NCBI RefSeq assembly: GCF_008084905.1
Contig: NZ_VSFC01000052.1
Coordinates: 310,001 to 374,000, forward strand
Direction of reading: 5' to 3'
Source of the DNA: Xanthomarina maritima
Lineage (GTDB): Bacteria > Bacteroidota > Bacteroidia > Flavobacteriales > Flavobacteriaceae
Length of the DNA: 64,000 nt
Positions 43,301 to 54,238 of this stretch are shown in pieces. Position 1 is the stretch's first letter. The number at the start of each line of letters is the position of its first letter. The translations under genes and the position numbers were made by a program. The notes below the pieces were generated by a model. That model was given only the letters and a program-made list of their open reading frames with translations, was not told the origin of the DNA and did no database searches.

Positions 43301-44146
43301 TTATTGTTTAACGTAAACATTTTGGTACGTTCTGTTTCCAGAGCTAAATGCAATACCATAGTTAATAATTAAGTTACCATTAGCTAAAACAGTACCATCA
43401 TCTCCAGGTGTTACATCATTTGAGTAGTAACCTTGAGCTAAATCTTGTGGTGGAACTGTTAATGTACTACACGTATCATTAAAGTTATAACCTTGGTCAG
43501 GAGCTATGGCACCAAAGGCCCATAATCCTGTTGTTTTAGCTTTATAATACCCTGGAGAAACTTCAATAATAGGTTCAATTCCATGGTTTACAGAAGCACC
43601 ATCATCTCTAGTAGCAGTAACTTGATAGTTTCCAATTAAATTAGAAGCACAGTTAACTACAACAGAAAACTCACCCATATTTGGAGCGAAGTAGTATAAA
43701 TCGCCATCTGCTTGATATAATTTTACTTTAAAAGTAAATACATCACCAATTCTTAAATCAGAAGCATCAACACCTAATCCAGCTACATACTCTTCAATAG
43801 TTGAATAAACAACATTAAAAGGCATCGTTTCAGACTCAGCAATAAAAGCTTCATCACCATTATTTAAAGTTTTAACTAACTCAAATTTAGAAACATTATT
43901 ATAGTTTCCTAAAGAAAGTAAAGCTGAAAAATCTAAGTCCACATCAGCATTATTAAATGCAATTTCAGTGTTTTCAAGATCATTCGCATCAAGAGGTGTT
44001 CCTAAGACTTTACCACTTGAATCGTCAACTGTTATAACTAATCCACCTTCGTCAGCGACAGGAGCATTGTTATCTGGGTCTGTATCGCAACCAACAAAAA
44101 GTGTTAGTGCGAAAAACATTGTCAATAAATAATTTAATTTTTTCAT
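43301..44146 (-). CDS. Putative surface lipoprotein of SusCD operon
   Basis: 281 residues. A lipoprotein signal (LTLFVGCDTDPDN) anchors Cys20. The mature protein has a predicted Ig-like N-terminal domain with GKVLGTPLDANDLEN and a C-terminal domain with Cys pairs near CASNLIG and NDTCSTL. It is not recognised as a named family. It lies 12 bp after the SusD-like gene and 21 bp before the next lipoprotein, so it is an accessory of this uptake system, by context a surface ligand-binding protein. Confidence 0.75.
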   Translation of the reverse strand: MKKLNYLLTMFFALTLFVGCDTDPDNNAPVADEGGLVITVDDSSGKVLGTPLDANDLENTEIAFNNADVDLDFSALLSLGNYNNVSKFELVKTLNNGDEAFIAESETMPFNVVYSTIEEYVAGLGVDASDLRIGDVFTFKVKLYQADGDLYYFAPNMGEFSVVVNCASNLIGNYQVTATRDDGASVNHGIEPIIEVSPGYYKAKTTGLWAFGAIAPDQGYNFNDTCSTLTVPPQDLAQGYYSNDVTPGDDGTVLANGNLIINYGIAFSSGNRTYQNVYVKQ

Positions 44147-44158
44147 TTTTCTTTTTTT

Positions 44159-45595
44159 TTAGTTCATCCACCAAACTGGTGAAGTTAAAGTATCTCCTCC
44201 CATAGCAGCTGCAGCATCGGCATAATTAGCAGCATTTAAAGACTGCTCGATTACAGGATACCTTAGTCTAGAAGGAATTTCGTTAATATAAGGATCTATA
44301 GCAAGAGGTAATACTGGGTAACCAGTTCTTCTCCACTCTGTCCAAGCTTCAAAACCTTGACCATAAAGAGCTATCCATTTTTGAGTTGCAATTTGCTCTA
44401 AAGCATTATTAGGAATATAACTAACAACACCTGAATAATAACCTCCCATAGATGCTCCATCATTATCTGCAAAACTAGAAGCAATACCTGCTTGATAATA
44501 AGCAGAAGCAGCAGAATCACCACCATTAATGTAGCCTTTTTTAGCAGCTTCAGCTAATAAAAATTGTAATTCTGTATAGCTTAAAAAGATAGCAGGTGCT
44601 TCAGGTAAAAGATAGAATTCTCCAAGAGGTGATACATTAGCATAACTGTATTCATTACTTGGCACATCAGCAATTCCTGAAGGTTTTCCTCTATAGTCTC
44701 CATCTGCATTAGGTTGAGCCATTACAGCTAATCTGCTATCTAGAGGTAAAGACATAGTTCCATCCATTCTTTCTACAACTTGGCTATTAATTTTCCACTC
44801 ACCTCTTGTTCCAAAAACAACACTTTCGTATACTGGATTTGCATTAGGTGCAGCAGATAAATAAACTAATTTAGCATCATCTGCACTAGAAGAGAATAAT
44901 AAACCACTATTTACTAAAGATTGCATTTCACTTGCTCTTAAGTCTTTTGCAGACATTCTCATTAATGCTCTAAATTTCATAGTTGCAGCAAATTTTCTCC
45001 ATTTAGAAACATCACCACCATATATAATATCTTGGTTTGGATCTAAATCTCCATTTGATGGATTTAACTTAGCGATAGCATTGTCTAAAATAGTAATACA
45101 ACCACTATAAACATCAGCTTGTGAATCGTAAACAGGAGAAATATTAACTGCTCCTTGTAAAGCTTCATTAAATGGAATATTTCCATATAAATCTGTTAAA
45201 AGTAAGAAGGCATAAGCTTGCATAGTTAGAGCTACACCTTGAGAAATTTCATTCTCTTCAGTAACAGCAAGATTATACATTGCATCAGCATCTGCAGCAA
45301 CACTTTCATATAAAGTAGCCCAAACATTAGTTATAGAACTTTCTCTTGGCTCATATCTTGCTTCATCATTATATTGAACTTTTGCCCAATGTTGTGCCCA
45401 GCATTCTCCCATATCTCCACCATTAAAAGTGCTATACATAACATTTCCGGTAGATCTAATCATACTACCTAAAAGTAATTCTGATGGAATTGAGGTAGGA
45501 TCGTTAGGGTTCGAGTTTAATTCATCAAAGTCTTTATCACAGCTTACAAAAACTAAGCCTATGAATAATAAGACAATTAAATTTATTTTTTTCAT
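44159..45595 (-). CDS. SusD/RagB-type nutrient-binding lipoprotein (SusD-like type 2)
   Basis: 478 residues. The lipoprotein signal ends FVSCDKDFD with Cys19. The fold is an all-helical, TPR-based SusD with FAATMKFRALMRMS and the C-terminal EAWTEWRRTGYPVLP motif typical of the SusD-like 2 (PF12771-type) group. It sits over the TonB-dependent SusC channel and delivers ligand. The stop-to-start spacing to SusC is 17 bp. No carbohydrate enzymes are nearby, so the ligand is uncertain. Confidence 0.92.
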   Translation of the reverse strand: MKKINLIVLLFIGLVFVSCDKDFDELNSNPNDPTSIPSELLLGSMIRSTGNVMYSTFNGGDMGECWAQHWAKVQYNDEARYEPRESSITNVWATLYESVAADADAMYNLAVTEENEISQGVALTMQAYAFLLLTDLYGNIPFNEALQGAVNISPVYDSQADVYSGCITILDNAIAKLNPSNGDLDPNQDIIYGGDVSKWRKFAATMKFRALMRMSAKDLRASEMQSLVNSGLLFSSSADDAKLVYLSAAPNANPVYESVVFGTRGEWKINSQVVERMDGTMSLPLDSRLAVMAQPNADGDYRGKPSGIADVPSNEYSYANVSPLGEFYLLPEAPAIFLSYTELQFLLAEAAKKGYINGGDSAASAYYQAGIASSFADNDGASMGGYYSGVVSYIPNNALEQIATQKWIALYGQGFEAWTEWRRTGYPVLPLAIDPYINEIPSRLRYPVIEQSLNAANYADAAAAMGGDTLTSPVWWMN

Positions 45596-45612
45596 AATCT
45601 ATTTTTTTATTA

Positions 45613-48600
45613 TTAGAATCTTAGGTTAACGTTAAAAGATATACTTCTAGCAGAAGGAAGTTGACCAAATTCTTGTCCTTGTTCTCCATTTGCATTACTA
45701 AATGCTGATTCTGGATCGATGTGTGGAACTTTCTTATATAAGAATGCTAAGTTTCTTCCAACAAGAGAGAAATTAACATCATCTAAAGCGATATTCTCTA
45801 ACCATTTTTTAGGGAATGTATATGTTAAACCTACTTGTCTTAACTTAATATAAGAAGCATCAAATACTGAACTTTCTGCAATACTGTTAGAAAAAGCACG
45901 CTTATTGAAATCTTCAGCAGAAACAATTACATTATTAGGCACATATTCTGGGTTTGCACTAGTACCAATATTCATAGTACCTTGACCAACTACACCAGTT
46001 TCACGACCTTGCATTGTTTCATCTAATACACCAGCATATCTACCCCAAGAAGTTGTCATAGAATAAATGTCTCCACCCATTTTACCATCAACTAAAGCGT
46101 CTAATCTAAAGTTTTTGTAAGATACTATTAAATTAACACCACCTGTCCAGTCTGGAGTAACATTACCTAGAGGTTTACTTCCAGAAATTACTGGTAACCC
46201 ATTTTCATAAAGGATATCTCCATTAGGAGCTCTAGCAAAAGAAGGACCTACAATAGTTCCGTAAGCTTCTCCAACTCTAGCTTCTACAGTTGTACTCCAT
46301 TGTCCACCTAAAACTAATGTTTCTAAGTCTCCTAAAGATACAACTTCGTTTTCGTTCTTAGCCCAGTTAATTTCTAAGTCAACTTGCCAGTCATCATTTT
46401 TAACTAATGTACCACCTAATTGAACTTCCCATCCTTTATTTCTCATTTCACCAACGTTCTGTAATGAAGAACCACTACCAGTACTTGATGATAATTGAAC
46501 GTCAACAATTAAATCTTCAGATGTTTGATCGTAATAAGTTACATCTAAACGTAATCTGTTTTCAAACAATCTTGCATCTAAACCAAACTCATAACCACTT
46601 GTTGTTTCAGGTCCAATTTCAGGATTGTTAATAGCTGAAGGTAAAAATAAGAAGTTAGTACCATCCCAACCATCTGTTGCGAATTGATAAGTATCTTCTA
46701 ATCTATAAGCGCCTAAAGCACCAGTACTACCTACTTTAGACCAACCACCTCTTAGTTTTAATAAAGAAACAGTAGATTTATCCATTTCAAAAATATCACT
46801 TAATACTGCACTTAAAGTTACAGAAGGATAAAAGAATGAATTGTTATCTAATGGTAATAAACTAGACCAATCATTTCTAGCTGTTACATCTAAAAATAAC
46901 ATATTTTGATATGCTAATTGACCGAAAGCAAATAAAGAGTTGATTTTTTGCTCTGCATAAGTAGCACCTTGAATTGGGTCTACACCAGTTTTAACGTTAC
47001 TTACGTTATATAAACCAGGTAATTCTAATTGAGGAGCCGCAGCATGAATTAAGTCATTTCTTCTATACATAGTGTTACCACCAGCATTAAGAGAGTAAGT
47101 TAAATCATCAATAATGTTTCCAGCAGAAGATAATAGTACTTCACTGTTGACCTCATTAAATGTTCTGTCAATAACTCTGTAGTATCCTTCAGGAGCATTA
47201 TTAGATCCTTTAGCCTTTCTTTCAGTAGTTTGAGATTTCCAGTAATCAACTCCAGTTTTAGCTTGTAAAGATAACCATTTAGTAATTTCAAAATTTAAAT
47301 TAACACCACCAATTATACGGTCTTTATTATAACCATTTAAGTTCGTGTCTAATACCCAGAATGGGTTGTTTTGGAAAACTGTATTCCAGTTTAATGGAGT
47401 ACCTTCAGCAGCTGTACCTACAGCAGCAAGAGGTAAATTTTCCCAATCTCTAAGAGCATTGAAGTCTACGTTACGACCAGACCAAATCATTTGTTGAACT
47501 GGGTTTTCATTATCATAACCAACAGTAACTAAGTTGTCTGCTTCAGATTTGATATATTTAGCATTTAAAGATACATTTATCATATCACTAACTTGAAGAT
47601 TTGTAACACCTCCAATATTATATCTTCTAAAATCTGTATTAGGCACCATTCCTTCTTGGTCTAACAAACTTAATGAAAGTCTAAAGTTTGCTTTATCAGA
47701 ACCACCTGAAAAAGAAAGGTTATTATTTAAAGTAATACCAGTTTCGTAGAAATCTTTAATGTTATCTGGTTGAGATACCCATGGAAGAGGTGCACCATCA
47801 ACTGTATAAGAATTCCATTGTACGAATTCATATCCAACATCTAGAGCAGGACCCCAACTTTCATCAATACCACCATCTCCAGATTGACCATCGATAAACT
47901 CAAAATAGAAAGGATTACCACCTTGTCCATAAGAGTTTTGAAAATCTGGTAATAATAATGGATTTTCGAAAGAAACAGCAGAGTTAAAAGTAATTCCTAA
48001 TTTGTCTTTAGATGTAGATCCTTTTTTTGTAGTAATAACAATTACACCATTAGATGCACGTAAACCATATAATGCAGCTGCATTAGGCCCTTTAAGCACA
48101 GTAACAGTTTCAATGTCATCAGGATTAATGTCGGCAGCACCATTTGGCAAATCAAAACCACCACCATCTCCAGCAGTACCATAATTTGAGTTGTCAACAG
48201 GAATTCCGTCAATTACAAATAAAGGTTGGTTGTTACCAGTAATACTTGATGCACCTCTTAATATAATTCTAGAAGAAGAACCAGTAGCACCAGAACTGTT
48301 AGTAACTTGAACACCAGCAACTTTACCTGAAAGTGAATTTACTATATTCGTTTCATTTGATTCAGCAATGTCTTCACCTTTAACAGATTGAACGGCATAA
48401 CCAATTGCTTTTTCCTCTTTCTTAATACCAAATGCTGTAATAACAACCTCGTCGATTGCTTGTACATCTGGAGCCATACTAAAACTAATGTTGTTAGAAG
48501 CTCCAACAGTCATTTCTTTTTTAGTATAACCTACAAAAGAGTAAGATAAAACATCACCAGTACTTGCAGATATGGAGTAATTTCCATCAAAATCTGTTTG

Positions 48601-48759
48601 TGTACCATTTGTCGTACCTTTTACAATAATATTAACTCCAGGAAGGGGTAACCCGTTTTCATCGGACACAGTTCCTGAAATTGTTTTTTCTTGTGCAAAC
48701 GTAAATTGCACAACAAACGCTAGGAATAGCGTTAAAATTCCACTAAACTTTGTTTTCAT
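45613..48759 (-). CDS. SusC/RagA-family TonB-dependent outer membrane transporter
   Basis: 1048 residues. A signal peptide (~1-22) is followed by a carboxypeptidase-regulatory-like domain (ISGTVSDENGLPLPGVN), the plug-preceding motif IDEVVITAFGIKKEE, a plug domain with NPDDIETVTVLKGPNAAALY, and a 22-strand barrel ending in the OMP signature ISFNVNLRF. It imports ligand from the SusD lid across the outer membrane using TonB energy. It heads the operon SusC-SusD-two lipoproteins. Confidence 0.95.
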   Translation of the reverse strand: MKTKFSGILTLFLAFVVQFTFAQEKTISGTVSDENGLPLPGVNIIVKGTTNGTQTDFDGNYSISASTGDVLSYSFVGYTKKEMTVGASNNISFSMAPDVQAIDEVVITAFGIKKEEKAIGYAVQSVKGEDIAESNETNIVNSLSGKVAGVQVTNSSGATGSSSRIILRGASSITGNNQPLFVIDGIPVDNSNYGTAGDGGGFDLPNGAADINPDDIETVTVLKGPNAAALYGLRASNGVIVITTKKGSTSKDKLGITFNSAVSFENPLLLPDFQNSYGQGGNPFYFEFIDGQSGDGGIDESWGPALDVGYEFVQWNSYTVDGAPLPWVSQPDNIKDFYETGITLNNNLSFSGGSDKANFRLSLSLLDQEGMVPNTDFRRYNIGGVTNLQVSDMINVSLNAKYIKSEADNLVTVGYDNENPVQQMIWSGRNVDFNALRDWENLPLAAVGTAAEGTPLNWNTVFQNNPFWVLDTNLNGYNKDRIIGGVNLNFEITKWLSLQAKTGVDYWKSQTTERKAKGSNNAPEGYYRVIDRTFNEVNSEVLLSSAGNIIDDLTYSLNAGGNTMYRRNDLIHAAAPQLELPGLYNVSNVKTGVDPIQGATYAEQKINSLFAFGQLAYQNMLFLDVTARNDWSSLLPLDNNSFFYPSVTLSAVLSDIFEMDKSTVSLLKLRGGWSKVGSTGALGAYRLEDTYQFATDGWDGTNFLFLPSAINNPEIGPETTSGYEFGLDARLFENRLRLDVTYYDQTSEDLIVDVQLSSSTGSGSSLQNVGEMRNKGWEVQLGGTLVKNDDWQVDLEINWAKNENEVVSLGDLETLVLGGQWSTTVEARVGEAYGTIVGPSFARAPNGDILYENGLPVISGSKPLGNVTPDWTGGVNLIVSYKNFRLDALVDGKMGGDIYSMTTSWGRYAGVLDETMQGRETGVVGQGTMNIGTSANPEYVPNNVIVSAEDFNKRAFSNSIAESSVFDASYIKLRQVGLTYTFPKKWLENIALDDVNFSLVGRNLAFLYKKVPHIDPESAFSNANGEQGQEFGQLPSARSISFNVNLRF

Positions 48760-48787
48760 TTTATATTTTATTTGAATTAGTCTACGC

Positions 48788-48818
48788 CAAAAATCATAAT
48801 AAAAAGTTAATTAAACAA
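48788..48818 (-). promoter_or_regulatory. Likely promoter of the SusC operon
   Basis: Minus strand: TTG at 48818-48816, a 20-bp spacer, then GATTTTTG (7 of 8 to TAnnTTTG) at 48795-48788. It lies about 30 bp upstream of the susC-like ATG at 48759. Confidence 0.5.
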
Positions 48819-48879
48819 TATTTAAGGGTTAAAATTTTAATTTTTTTTAAAAATAGCCTCATTTTTAGTTAATATTCCC

Positions 48880-50577
48880 TTAAAAAAATGCTGTTAAGCT
48901 TAAATGGACTTGAGAATTTGAGAATTTAAAGGATTGATTTTCTGTTTTCCCATTCGCAAAATTGAATTTTAATAGGCCAGCTTTGGTAACTAACCCAAAA
49001 CCAAACCCAAAACCATAAAGCTTTTCTTTTTGATCTGTTATTTTGTTTTCAAAATAAGCAGCATCTATAATTGTATGGACATAAATACTATTATTAAACA
49101 TATACCTATATTCAGTGTTTATTAGTCCGTAAAGAGTAGCAGATAGACTGTTTTCTTCAAACCCTCTTAATGAATTAATTCCACCAAAATAAATCAATTC
49201 ATTCTCAAGATAATTGTCTGAAAATAACCCATTGCTATTTACTCTTAAATAAATACTGTTTTTAGGATTTAGATTAAATATATGAAAAGCATCAATATAA
49301 TACTGATACTGTTTTGTTGAGTTGTTTTCGTAGTCGCGAGAACCAGTTTCAACTTGAAAATCTAATAACGAGTTTGTTATAAATAACACACTCTCCTTTT
49401 GTCGTTTAATATATTGATACCTTACATTGTAAAATAAGGTTGAGTAGTCTTTAATTAATGGATTACTGTAAATGGAATCCAATAAATCATTAGATTGGAC
49501 AGATCTAATGCCAGCAAAGACTTTATTCCTAGAGTTTATTTGATAAAATAGTTTAACATTTTGATTTACTGTTGTAAAAGATGAATCTCTTTTTAGTAAT
49601 CCTAATTCTAATTCAGTTCCTAAAGGCGTTCCAAATAAATAAGGTAAATTCAAATTCACATTAAATGTTTTCTGCTCATTTTCGTCACTTTTATAAATAA
49701 TTCTAAAAGATTCTCCATAATTTAAGTTATTGTTTAATTCTAAATTTAAGTATCCACTAAATTCTATTTTATTTGTTTCTTCATTTGTTCCAAATCCAAT
49801 AAATCCATCAAAGTTATTGTTTTTGGTTTTGTTTATAAATAAATAGATTGTTGTCGAATCTTTGCTAAATAGTATTTCAGGGTCTTTAATTTGGTTAGCA
49901 AAAGGTAATTCATTTAATGTTTTAATTTGGTTTTTAATTTCAGATAAATTAAAAACATCCCCCTCTTTTATTTTTATATAATACTTCAAATAAGATTTTG
50001 GAAATTTTTCGTAACCTTTAATAATAATCTTATTTATATGTCTAATCAATAACTTATCAGATACTATTAAAGTAGCATTAATTTTATTATCGTTTTTTAT
50101 ACTAATATCAGAAAGTTTTAAAGTGCTAAACGGATCGCCTAATTCTGATAGTTTTAAATTTAAAGTATTTAGAGCTTTTTCGGTGCCTTGAATTGGAATA
50201 GTAAAATATGTGTCTGTAATTTTATTTGTAACAAACTGAATTATTTTTTTTGGTATTAAGCTGTCATTATAGTATATATTAATGAGATCAAACTTTCTAT
50301 TTAAACCTATATTCAAAATTAATGAAGAATCATTCAATTTTTTTATTGGAGAAATATTACTCTCAATGTAGCCTATGTTGTTAAGAGTCTTTTTAAAATT
50401 AGTAACCTCATTTATAACAGAGTTGTAATCTTTATGTTCTTTTAAATATTTTATAGAATCTATAACTCTGTTTTCTGAGCTATCCTTACCTTTTATATTT
50501 AAATGTAAAGTTTGGCTGCTAGCATCTATAGAAAAAAGACAATTAACAATAAGTAGTAAGGTAAGTATTCTAATCAC
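48880..50577 (-). CDS. BamA/TamA-like outer membrane barrel protein
   Basis: 565 residues from GTG 50577 (a TTG at 50595 is an alternative start). A signal peptide (IRILTLLLIVNCLFSIDASS) precedes POTRA-like repeats (~180-260, LIRHINKIIIKGYEKFPKSY). A C-terminal surface-antigen barrel follows with GFIGFGTNEETNKIEFSGYL and INSLRGFEENSLSATLYG. It is smaller than BamA, more like TamA or a lipid/protein translocation homologue, and the exact role is open. It is divergent from rpsL. Confidence 0.85.
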   Translation of the reverse strand: MIRILTLLLIVNCLFSIDASSQTLHLNIKGKDSSENRVIDSIKYLKEHKDYNSVINEVTNFKKTLNNIGYIESNISPIKKLNDSSLILNIGLNRKFDLINIYYNDSLIPKKIIQFVTNKITDTYFTIPIQGTEKALNTLNLKLSELGDPFSTLKLSDISIKNDNKINATLIVSDKLLIRHINKIIIKGYEKFPKSYLKYYIKIKEGDVFNLSEIKNQIKTLNELPFANQIKDPEILFSKDSTTIYLFINKTKNNNFDGFIGFGTNEETNKIEFSGYLNLELNNNLNYGESFRIIYKSDENEQKTFNVNLNLPYLFGTPLGTELELGLLKRDSSFTTVNQNVKLFYQINSRNKVFAGIRSVQSNDLLDSIYSNPLIKDYSTLFYNVRYQYIKRQKESVLFITNSLLDFQVETGSRDYENNSTKQYQYYIDAFHIFNLNPKNSIYLRVNSNGLFSDNYLENELIYFGGINSLRGFEENSLSATLYGLINTEYRYMFNNSIYVHTIIDAAYFENKITDQKEKLYGFGFGFGLVTKAGLLKFNFANGKTENQSFKFSNSQVHLSLTAFF

Positions 50578-50595
50578 GTTTATAATATATACCAA

Positions 50596-50820
50596 TTTGA
50601 ATTGTAAAACTAACGTAAAAAGCAGACTTAATTATATACTAGAATCTATAATTTAAAAAATCTTTTTAAATCATAATACTTTTAAAAAGTATAAACTAAA
50701 ATATATAAATGAATGAAAGGGTATCTCTCATGCTTAAAGGTGTTAACTGTGTGGTTTTAAGCAATAGCATCAAAAGAAATAAAAAAATATAGGCTCTCAA
50801 GTGAAAATTAATTAATTAAC
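50596..50820. other. Intergenic region upstream of the rpsL promoter
   Basis: Part of a ~300-bp AT-rich spacer between the divergent barrel gene and rpsL. A weak stem TGCTTAAA/TTTAAGCA brackets about 16 nt near 50730-50762. No ORF or RNA gene was recognised. The promoters of both genes should lie here or just downstream. Confidence 0.55.
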
Positions 50821-50821
50821 G

Positions 50822-50852
50822 TTTGAAAAATTAAAATATATTTCTACCTTTG
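50822..50852 (+). promoter_or_regulatory. Ribosomal operon promoter (TTTG-N19-TACCTTTG)
   Basis: A -33 TTTG at 50822-50825, a 19-bp spacer and a -7 TACCTTTG at 50845-50852 match the Bacteroidota consensus. A short 5-bp hairpin CCTCT/AGAGG (50857-50870) begins the leader of rpsL. This is the best promoter in the window. Confidence 0.82.
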
Positions 50853-50896
50853 CAGCCCTCTAATAAGAGGTATTTGTAAAATATTATAGAAAATAT

Positions 50897-51271
50897 ATGC
50901 CAACAATTTCACAATTAGTACGAAAAGGAAGAGCCAAAATAACCAAGAAGAGTAAATCGGCTGCTTTAGATTCGTGTCCACAAAGACGTGGAGTGTGTAC
51001 TCGTGTTTACACCACAACACCTAAGAAACCTAACTCTGCAATGCGTAAAGTAGCAAGGGTAAGGTTGACTAATGGTAAAGAGGTGAACGCATACATTCCA
51101 GGAGAAGGACACAATTTACAAGAGCACTCGATAGTATTGGTTAGAGGTGGAAGGGTAAAAGATTTGCCAGGAGTTAGATATCACATCGTTCGTGGAGCCT
51201 TAGACACAGCAGGTGTTGCAGGTAGAACACAACGTAGATCTAAATATGGTGCAAAACGCCCTAAGAAGTAA
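50897..51271 (+). CDS. rpsL: 30S ribosomal protein S12
   Basis: 124 residues, full length. The decoding-centre loops [10 protein letters not shown] and [14 protein letters not shown] keep the lysines whose mutation gives streptomycin resistance, so the allele looks wild type. It heads the str-S10-spc superoperon and is separated from rpsG by 23 bp. The leader holds a short hairpin after a strong promoter. Confidence 0.98.
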   Translation: MPTISQLVRKGRAKITKKSKSAALDSCPQRRGVCTRVYTTTPKKPNSAMRKVARVRLTNGKEVNAYIPGEGHNLQEHSIVLVRGGRVKDLPGVRYHIVRGALDTAGVAGRTQRRSKYGAKRPKK

Positions 51272-51294
51272 TTAAAAAACTTTAAGAAGAAGAC

Positions 51295-51771
51295 ATGAGA
51301 AAAAGACAAGCGAAAAAAAGACCGCTTTTACCAGATCCACGTTTTAATGATCAGTTAGTAACTAGATTTGTTAACATGATGATGTGGGACGGTAAAAAGT
51401 CTGTAGCTTTTAAAGTGTTTTACGATGCTATTGATATCGTAGACACAAAGAAAACAGATGAAGAAAAAACTGCTTTAGAATTATGGAAAGATGCTTTATC
51501 TAACGTTATGCCTCACGTAGAAGTACGTAGTCGTAGGGTTGGTGGTGCTACATTCCAAATTCCAATGCAAATTCGTCCAGATAGAAAAGTTTCTACTGCA
51601 ATGAAGTGGTTAATTAGTTATTCTCGTAAAAGAAACGAGAAATCTATGGCACAACGTTTAGCATCAGAAATTCTAGCAGCAGCTAAAGAAGAAGGAGCAG
51701 CAGTTAAAAAACGTGTGGATACGCACAAAATGGCTGAAGCAAATAAAGCATTCTCACACTTTAGATTTTAA
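51295..51771 (+). CDS. rpsG: 30S ribosomal protein S7
   Basis: 158 residues, normal for S7. It nucleates the 30S head and contacts the E-site tRNA. It begins [18 protein letters not shown] and keeps the conserved YDAIDIVD and [17 protein letters not shown] segments. It is cotranscribed between rpsL and fusA (6-bp gap to fusA), the usual str operon order. Confidence 0.98.
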   Translation: MRKRQAKKRPLLPDPRFNDQLVTRFVNMMMWDGKKSVAFKVFYDAIDIVDTKKTDEEKTALELWKDALSNVMPHVEVRSRRVGGATFQIPMQIRPDRKVSTAMKWLISYSRKRNEKSMAQRLASEILAAAKEEGAAVKKRVDTHKMAEANKAFSHFRF

Positions 51772-51777
51772 TATATA

Positions 51778-53904
51778 ATGGCAAGAGATTTAAAACTTAC
51801 TAGAAATATTGGTATTGCAGCACATATTGATGCTGGTAAAACCACTACAACAGAACGTATCTTGTTTTATACAGGTGTGTCTCACAAAATTGGTGAAGTG
51901 CATGATGGTGCTGCAACTATGGACTGGATGGAGCAAGAGCAAGAAAGAGGTATTACAATTACTTCTGCTGCAACAACTTGTACTTGGCAGTTTCCTTTAG
52001 AAAATGCACAACCAACTCCTGAGACTCAGGGATATCACTTTAATATTATTGACACTCCTGGTCACGTAGATTTTACGGTTGAAGTAAACCGTTCTTTACG
52101 TGTATTAGATGGATTGGTGTTTTTGTTTAGTGCAGTAGATGGTGTTGAGCCACAATCTGAAACTAACTGGAGATTAGCAGATAACTATAAAGTTCCTAGA
52201 ATTGGTTTTGTTAACAAAATGGACCGTCAAGGATCTAACTTTTTAGCAGTATGTCAACAAGTTAAAGATATGTTGAAGTCTAATGCTGTGCCAATTGTTT
52301 TAAATATTGGTGATGAAATTGACTTTAAAGGAATAGTTGATTTAGTAAAAAATAGAGCCATCGTATGGCATGATGATACTCAAGGGGCAACTTTTGATGT
52401 AATTGAAATTCCAGACGAATTAAAAGAAGAAGCTAGAAAATATAGAGCACTTCTAATTGAAGAAGTAGCTACTTATGATGAAAACCTATTAGAAAAATTC
52501 ATGGAAGATGAAGATTCTATTACAGAAGAAGAAGTGCATGCTGCTCTTCGTGCTGCAGTAATGGATATGGCTATCATTCCTATGATTTGTGGTTCTTCAT
52601 TCAAAAATAAAGGAGTTCAGTTTTTATTAGACGCTGTATGTCGTTACTTACCTTCACCTCTTGATAGAGATAATATTGTAGGAATTAACCCAGAAACTGA
52701 AAAACAAGAAACTCGTAAGCCAGATGTCAATGCGCCTTTTTCTGCATTAGCATTTAAAATTGCTACAGACCCTTTTGTTGGCCGTTTAGCATTCTTTAGA
52801 GCTTATTCAGGTCGTTTAGATGCAGGTTCTTACATTTTGAACAATCGTTCAGGAAAAAAAGAACGTATCTCTCGTATCTACCAAATGCACTCTAATAAAC
52901 AAAATGCTATCGATTTTATAGAAGCAGGAGATATTGGAGCAGCAGTTGGATTTAAAGACATTAAGACTGGTGATACTATGTCTGATGAGAAACATCCTAT
53001 TGTTTTAGAATCTATGAACTTCCCTGACCCAGTTATTGGTATTGCAGTGGAGCCTAAGACTAAAGCAGATGTTGATAAATTAGGAATGGCTTTATCTAAA
53101 TTAGCTGAAGAAGATCCAACATTTACAGTAAGAACAGACGAAGCTTCGGGACAGACAATTATTTCTGGAATGGGTGAGCTTCACTTAGATATTATAGTTG
53201 ATCGTTTACGTCGCGAATTCAAAGTTGAAGTAAATCAAGGTCAACCACAAGTAGAGTATAAAGAAGCAATTACAAGAAAAGCTGAGCATAGAGAGGTTTA
53301 TAAAAAACAATCTGGTGGTCGTGGTAAATTTGCTGATATTGTATTTACGCTTGAACCAGCTGAAGAAGGAAAAGTAGGTCTTCAATTTGAATCTATCATT
53401 AAAGGTGGTAACGTTCCTAAAGAATTTATCCCTTCTATTGAAAAAGGATTCAAACAAGCAATGGTTAATGGCCCTTTAGCAGGATACGAAGTAGATGCTA
53501 TGAAAGTAACACTATCTGATGGTTCTTACCATGATGTGGATTCAGATCAATTATCTTTCGAATTAGCTGCTAAATTAGGGTTTAAAGCTGCTGCAAAAGC
53601 TGCTAAAGCTGTAATTATGGAACCTATTATGAAACTTGAGGTTATTACACCTGAAGAAAATATGGGTGATATTGTAGGAGATTTAAATCGTCGTAGAGGT
53701 CAAGTAAATGATATGGGAGACAGAGCTGGAGCTAAAACAGTAAAAGCAACTGTGCCATTATCAGAAATGTTTGGATATGTTACAACATTAAGAACATTAT
53801 CTTCAGGACGTGCAACATCAACAATGGAATTTTCTCACTATGCTGAAACTCCTTCAAATATATCTGAAGAAGTAATCAAAGCAGCTAAAGGTGTAGAAGC
53901 TTAA
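51778..53904 (+). CDS. fusA: Elongation factor G
   Basis: 708 residues. A translational GTPase that drives tRNA/mRNA translocation. G1 [13 protein letters not shown]3 [13 protein letters not shown]4 NKMDRQG and switch [12 protein letters not shown] are all intact. A short insertion before G3 ([11 protein letters not shown]) is typical of this phylum. It lies between rpsG and rpsJ with no tuf gene in between, so the str and S10 operons are joined. Confidence 0.98.
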   Translation: MARDLKLTRNIGIAAHIDAGKTTTTERILFYTGVSHKIGEVHDGAATMDWMEQEQERGITITSAATTCTWQFPLENAQPTPETQGYHFNIIDTPGHVDFTVEVNRSLRVLDGLVFLFSAVDGVEPQSETNWRLADNYKVPRIGFVNKMDRQGSNFLAVCQQVKDMLKSNAVPIVLNIGDEIDFKGIVDLVKNRAIVWHDDTQGATFDVIEIPDELKEEARKYRALLIEEVATYDENLLEKFMEDEDSITEEEVHAALRAAVMDMAIIPMICGSSFKNKGVQFLLDAVCRYLPSPLDRDNIVGINPETEKQETRKPDVNAPFSALAFKIATDPFVGRLAFFRAYSGRLDAGSYILNNRSGKKERISRIYQMHSNKQNAIDFIEAGDIGAAVGFKDIKTGDTMSDEKHPIVLESMNFPDPVIGIAVEPKTKADVDKLGMALSKLAEEDPTFTVRTDEASGQTIISGMGELHLDIIVDRLRREFKVEVNQGQPQVEYKEAITRKAEHREVYKKQSGGRGKFADIVFTLEPAEEGKVGLQFESIIKGGNVPKEFIPSIEKGFKQAMVNGPLAGYEVDAMKVTLSDGSYHDVDSDQLSFELAAKLGFKAAAKAAKAVIMEPIMKLEVITPEENMGDIVGDLNRRRGQVNDMGDRAGAKTVKATVPLSEMFGYVTTLRTLSSGRATSTMEFSHYAETPSNISEEVIKAAKGVEA

Positions 53905-53916
53905 TATCTTAAGAAA

Positions 53917-54222
53917 ATGAGTCAAAAAATCAGAATAAAATTAAAATCTTACGATCACAATTTAGTAGACAAGTCTGCTGACAAGATTGTAAAAACAGTA
54001 AAAAGTACTGGAGCTGTAGTAACTGGACCAATTCCATTACCAACTCATAAGAAAATTTTCACTGTATTACGTTCACCACACGTAAATAAGAAGTCAAGAG
54101 AACAATTTCAATTAAGCTCTTATAAGAGATTATTAGATATCTACTCTTCATCTTCAAAAACAATTGACGCTTTAATGAAACTTGAATTACCAAGTGGTGT
54201 TGAAGTAGAGATTAAGGTGTAA
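53917..54222 (+). CDS. rpsJ: 30S ribosomal protein S10
   Basis: 101 residues, full length, with [15 protein letters not shown], the loop [15 protein letters not shown] and the [13 protein letters not shown] segment. It is an assembly protein of the 30S head and a partner of NusB in antitermination. It follows fusA by 12 bp; a 124-bp spacer with two hairpins separates it from rplC, the largest gap in the ribosomal gene run. Confidence 0.97.
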   Translation: MSQKIRIKLKSYDHNLVDKSADKIVKTVKSTGAVVTGPIPLPTHKKIFTVLRSPHVNKKSREQFQLSSYKRLLDIYSSSSKTIDALMKLELPSGVEVEIKV

Positions 54223-54238
54223 GTAAGATCAAACATGT

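Noticed and set aside
42410-48759. Polysaccharide utilisation locus
   Set aside because: SusC and SusD are present but no carbohydrate-active enzymes or hybrid regulators are nearby, so the label is not supported.
50596-50896. tRNA or other structured RNA gene before rpsL
   Set aside because: Only a weak stem and the promoter with a short leader hairpin were found; no cloverleaf can be drawn.
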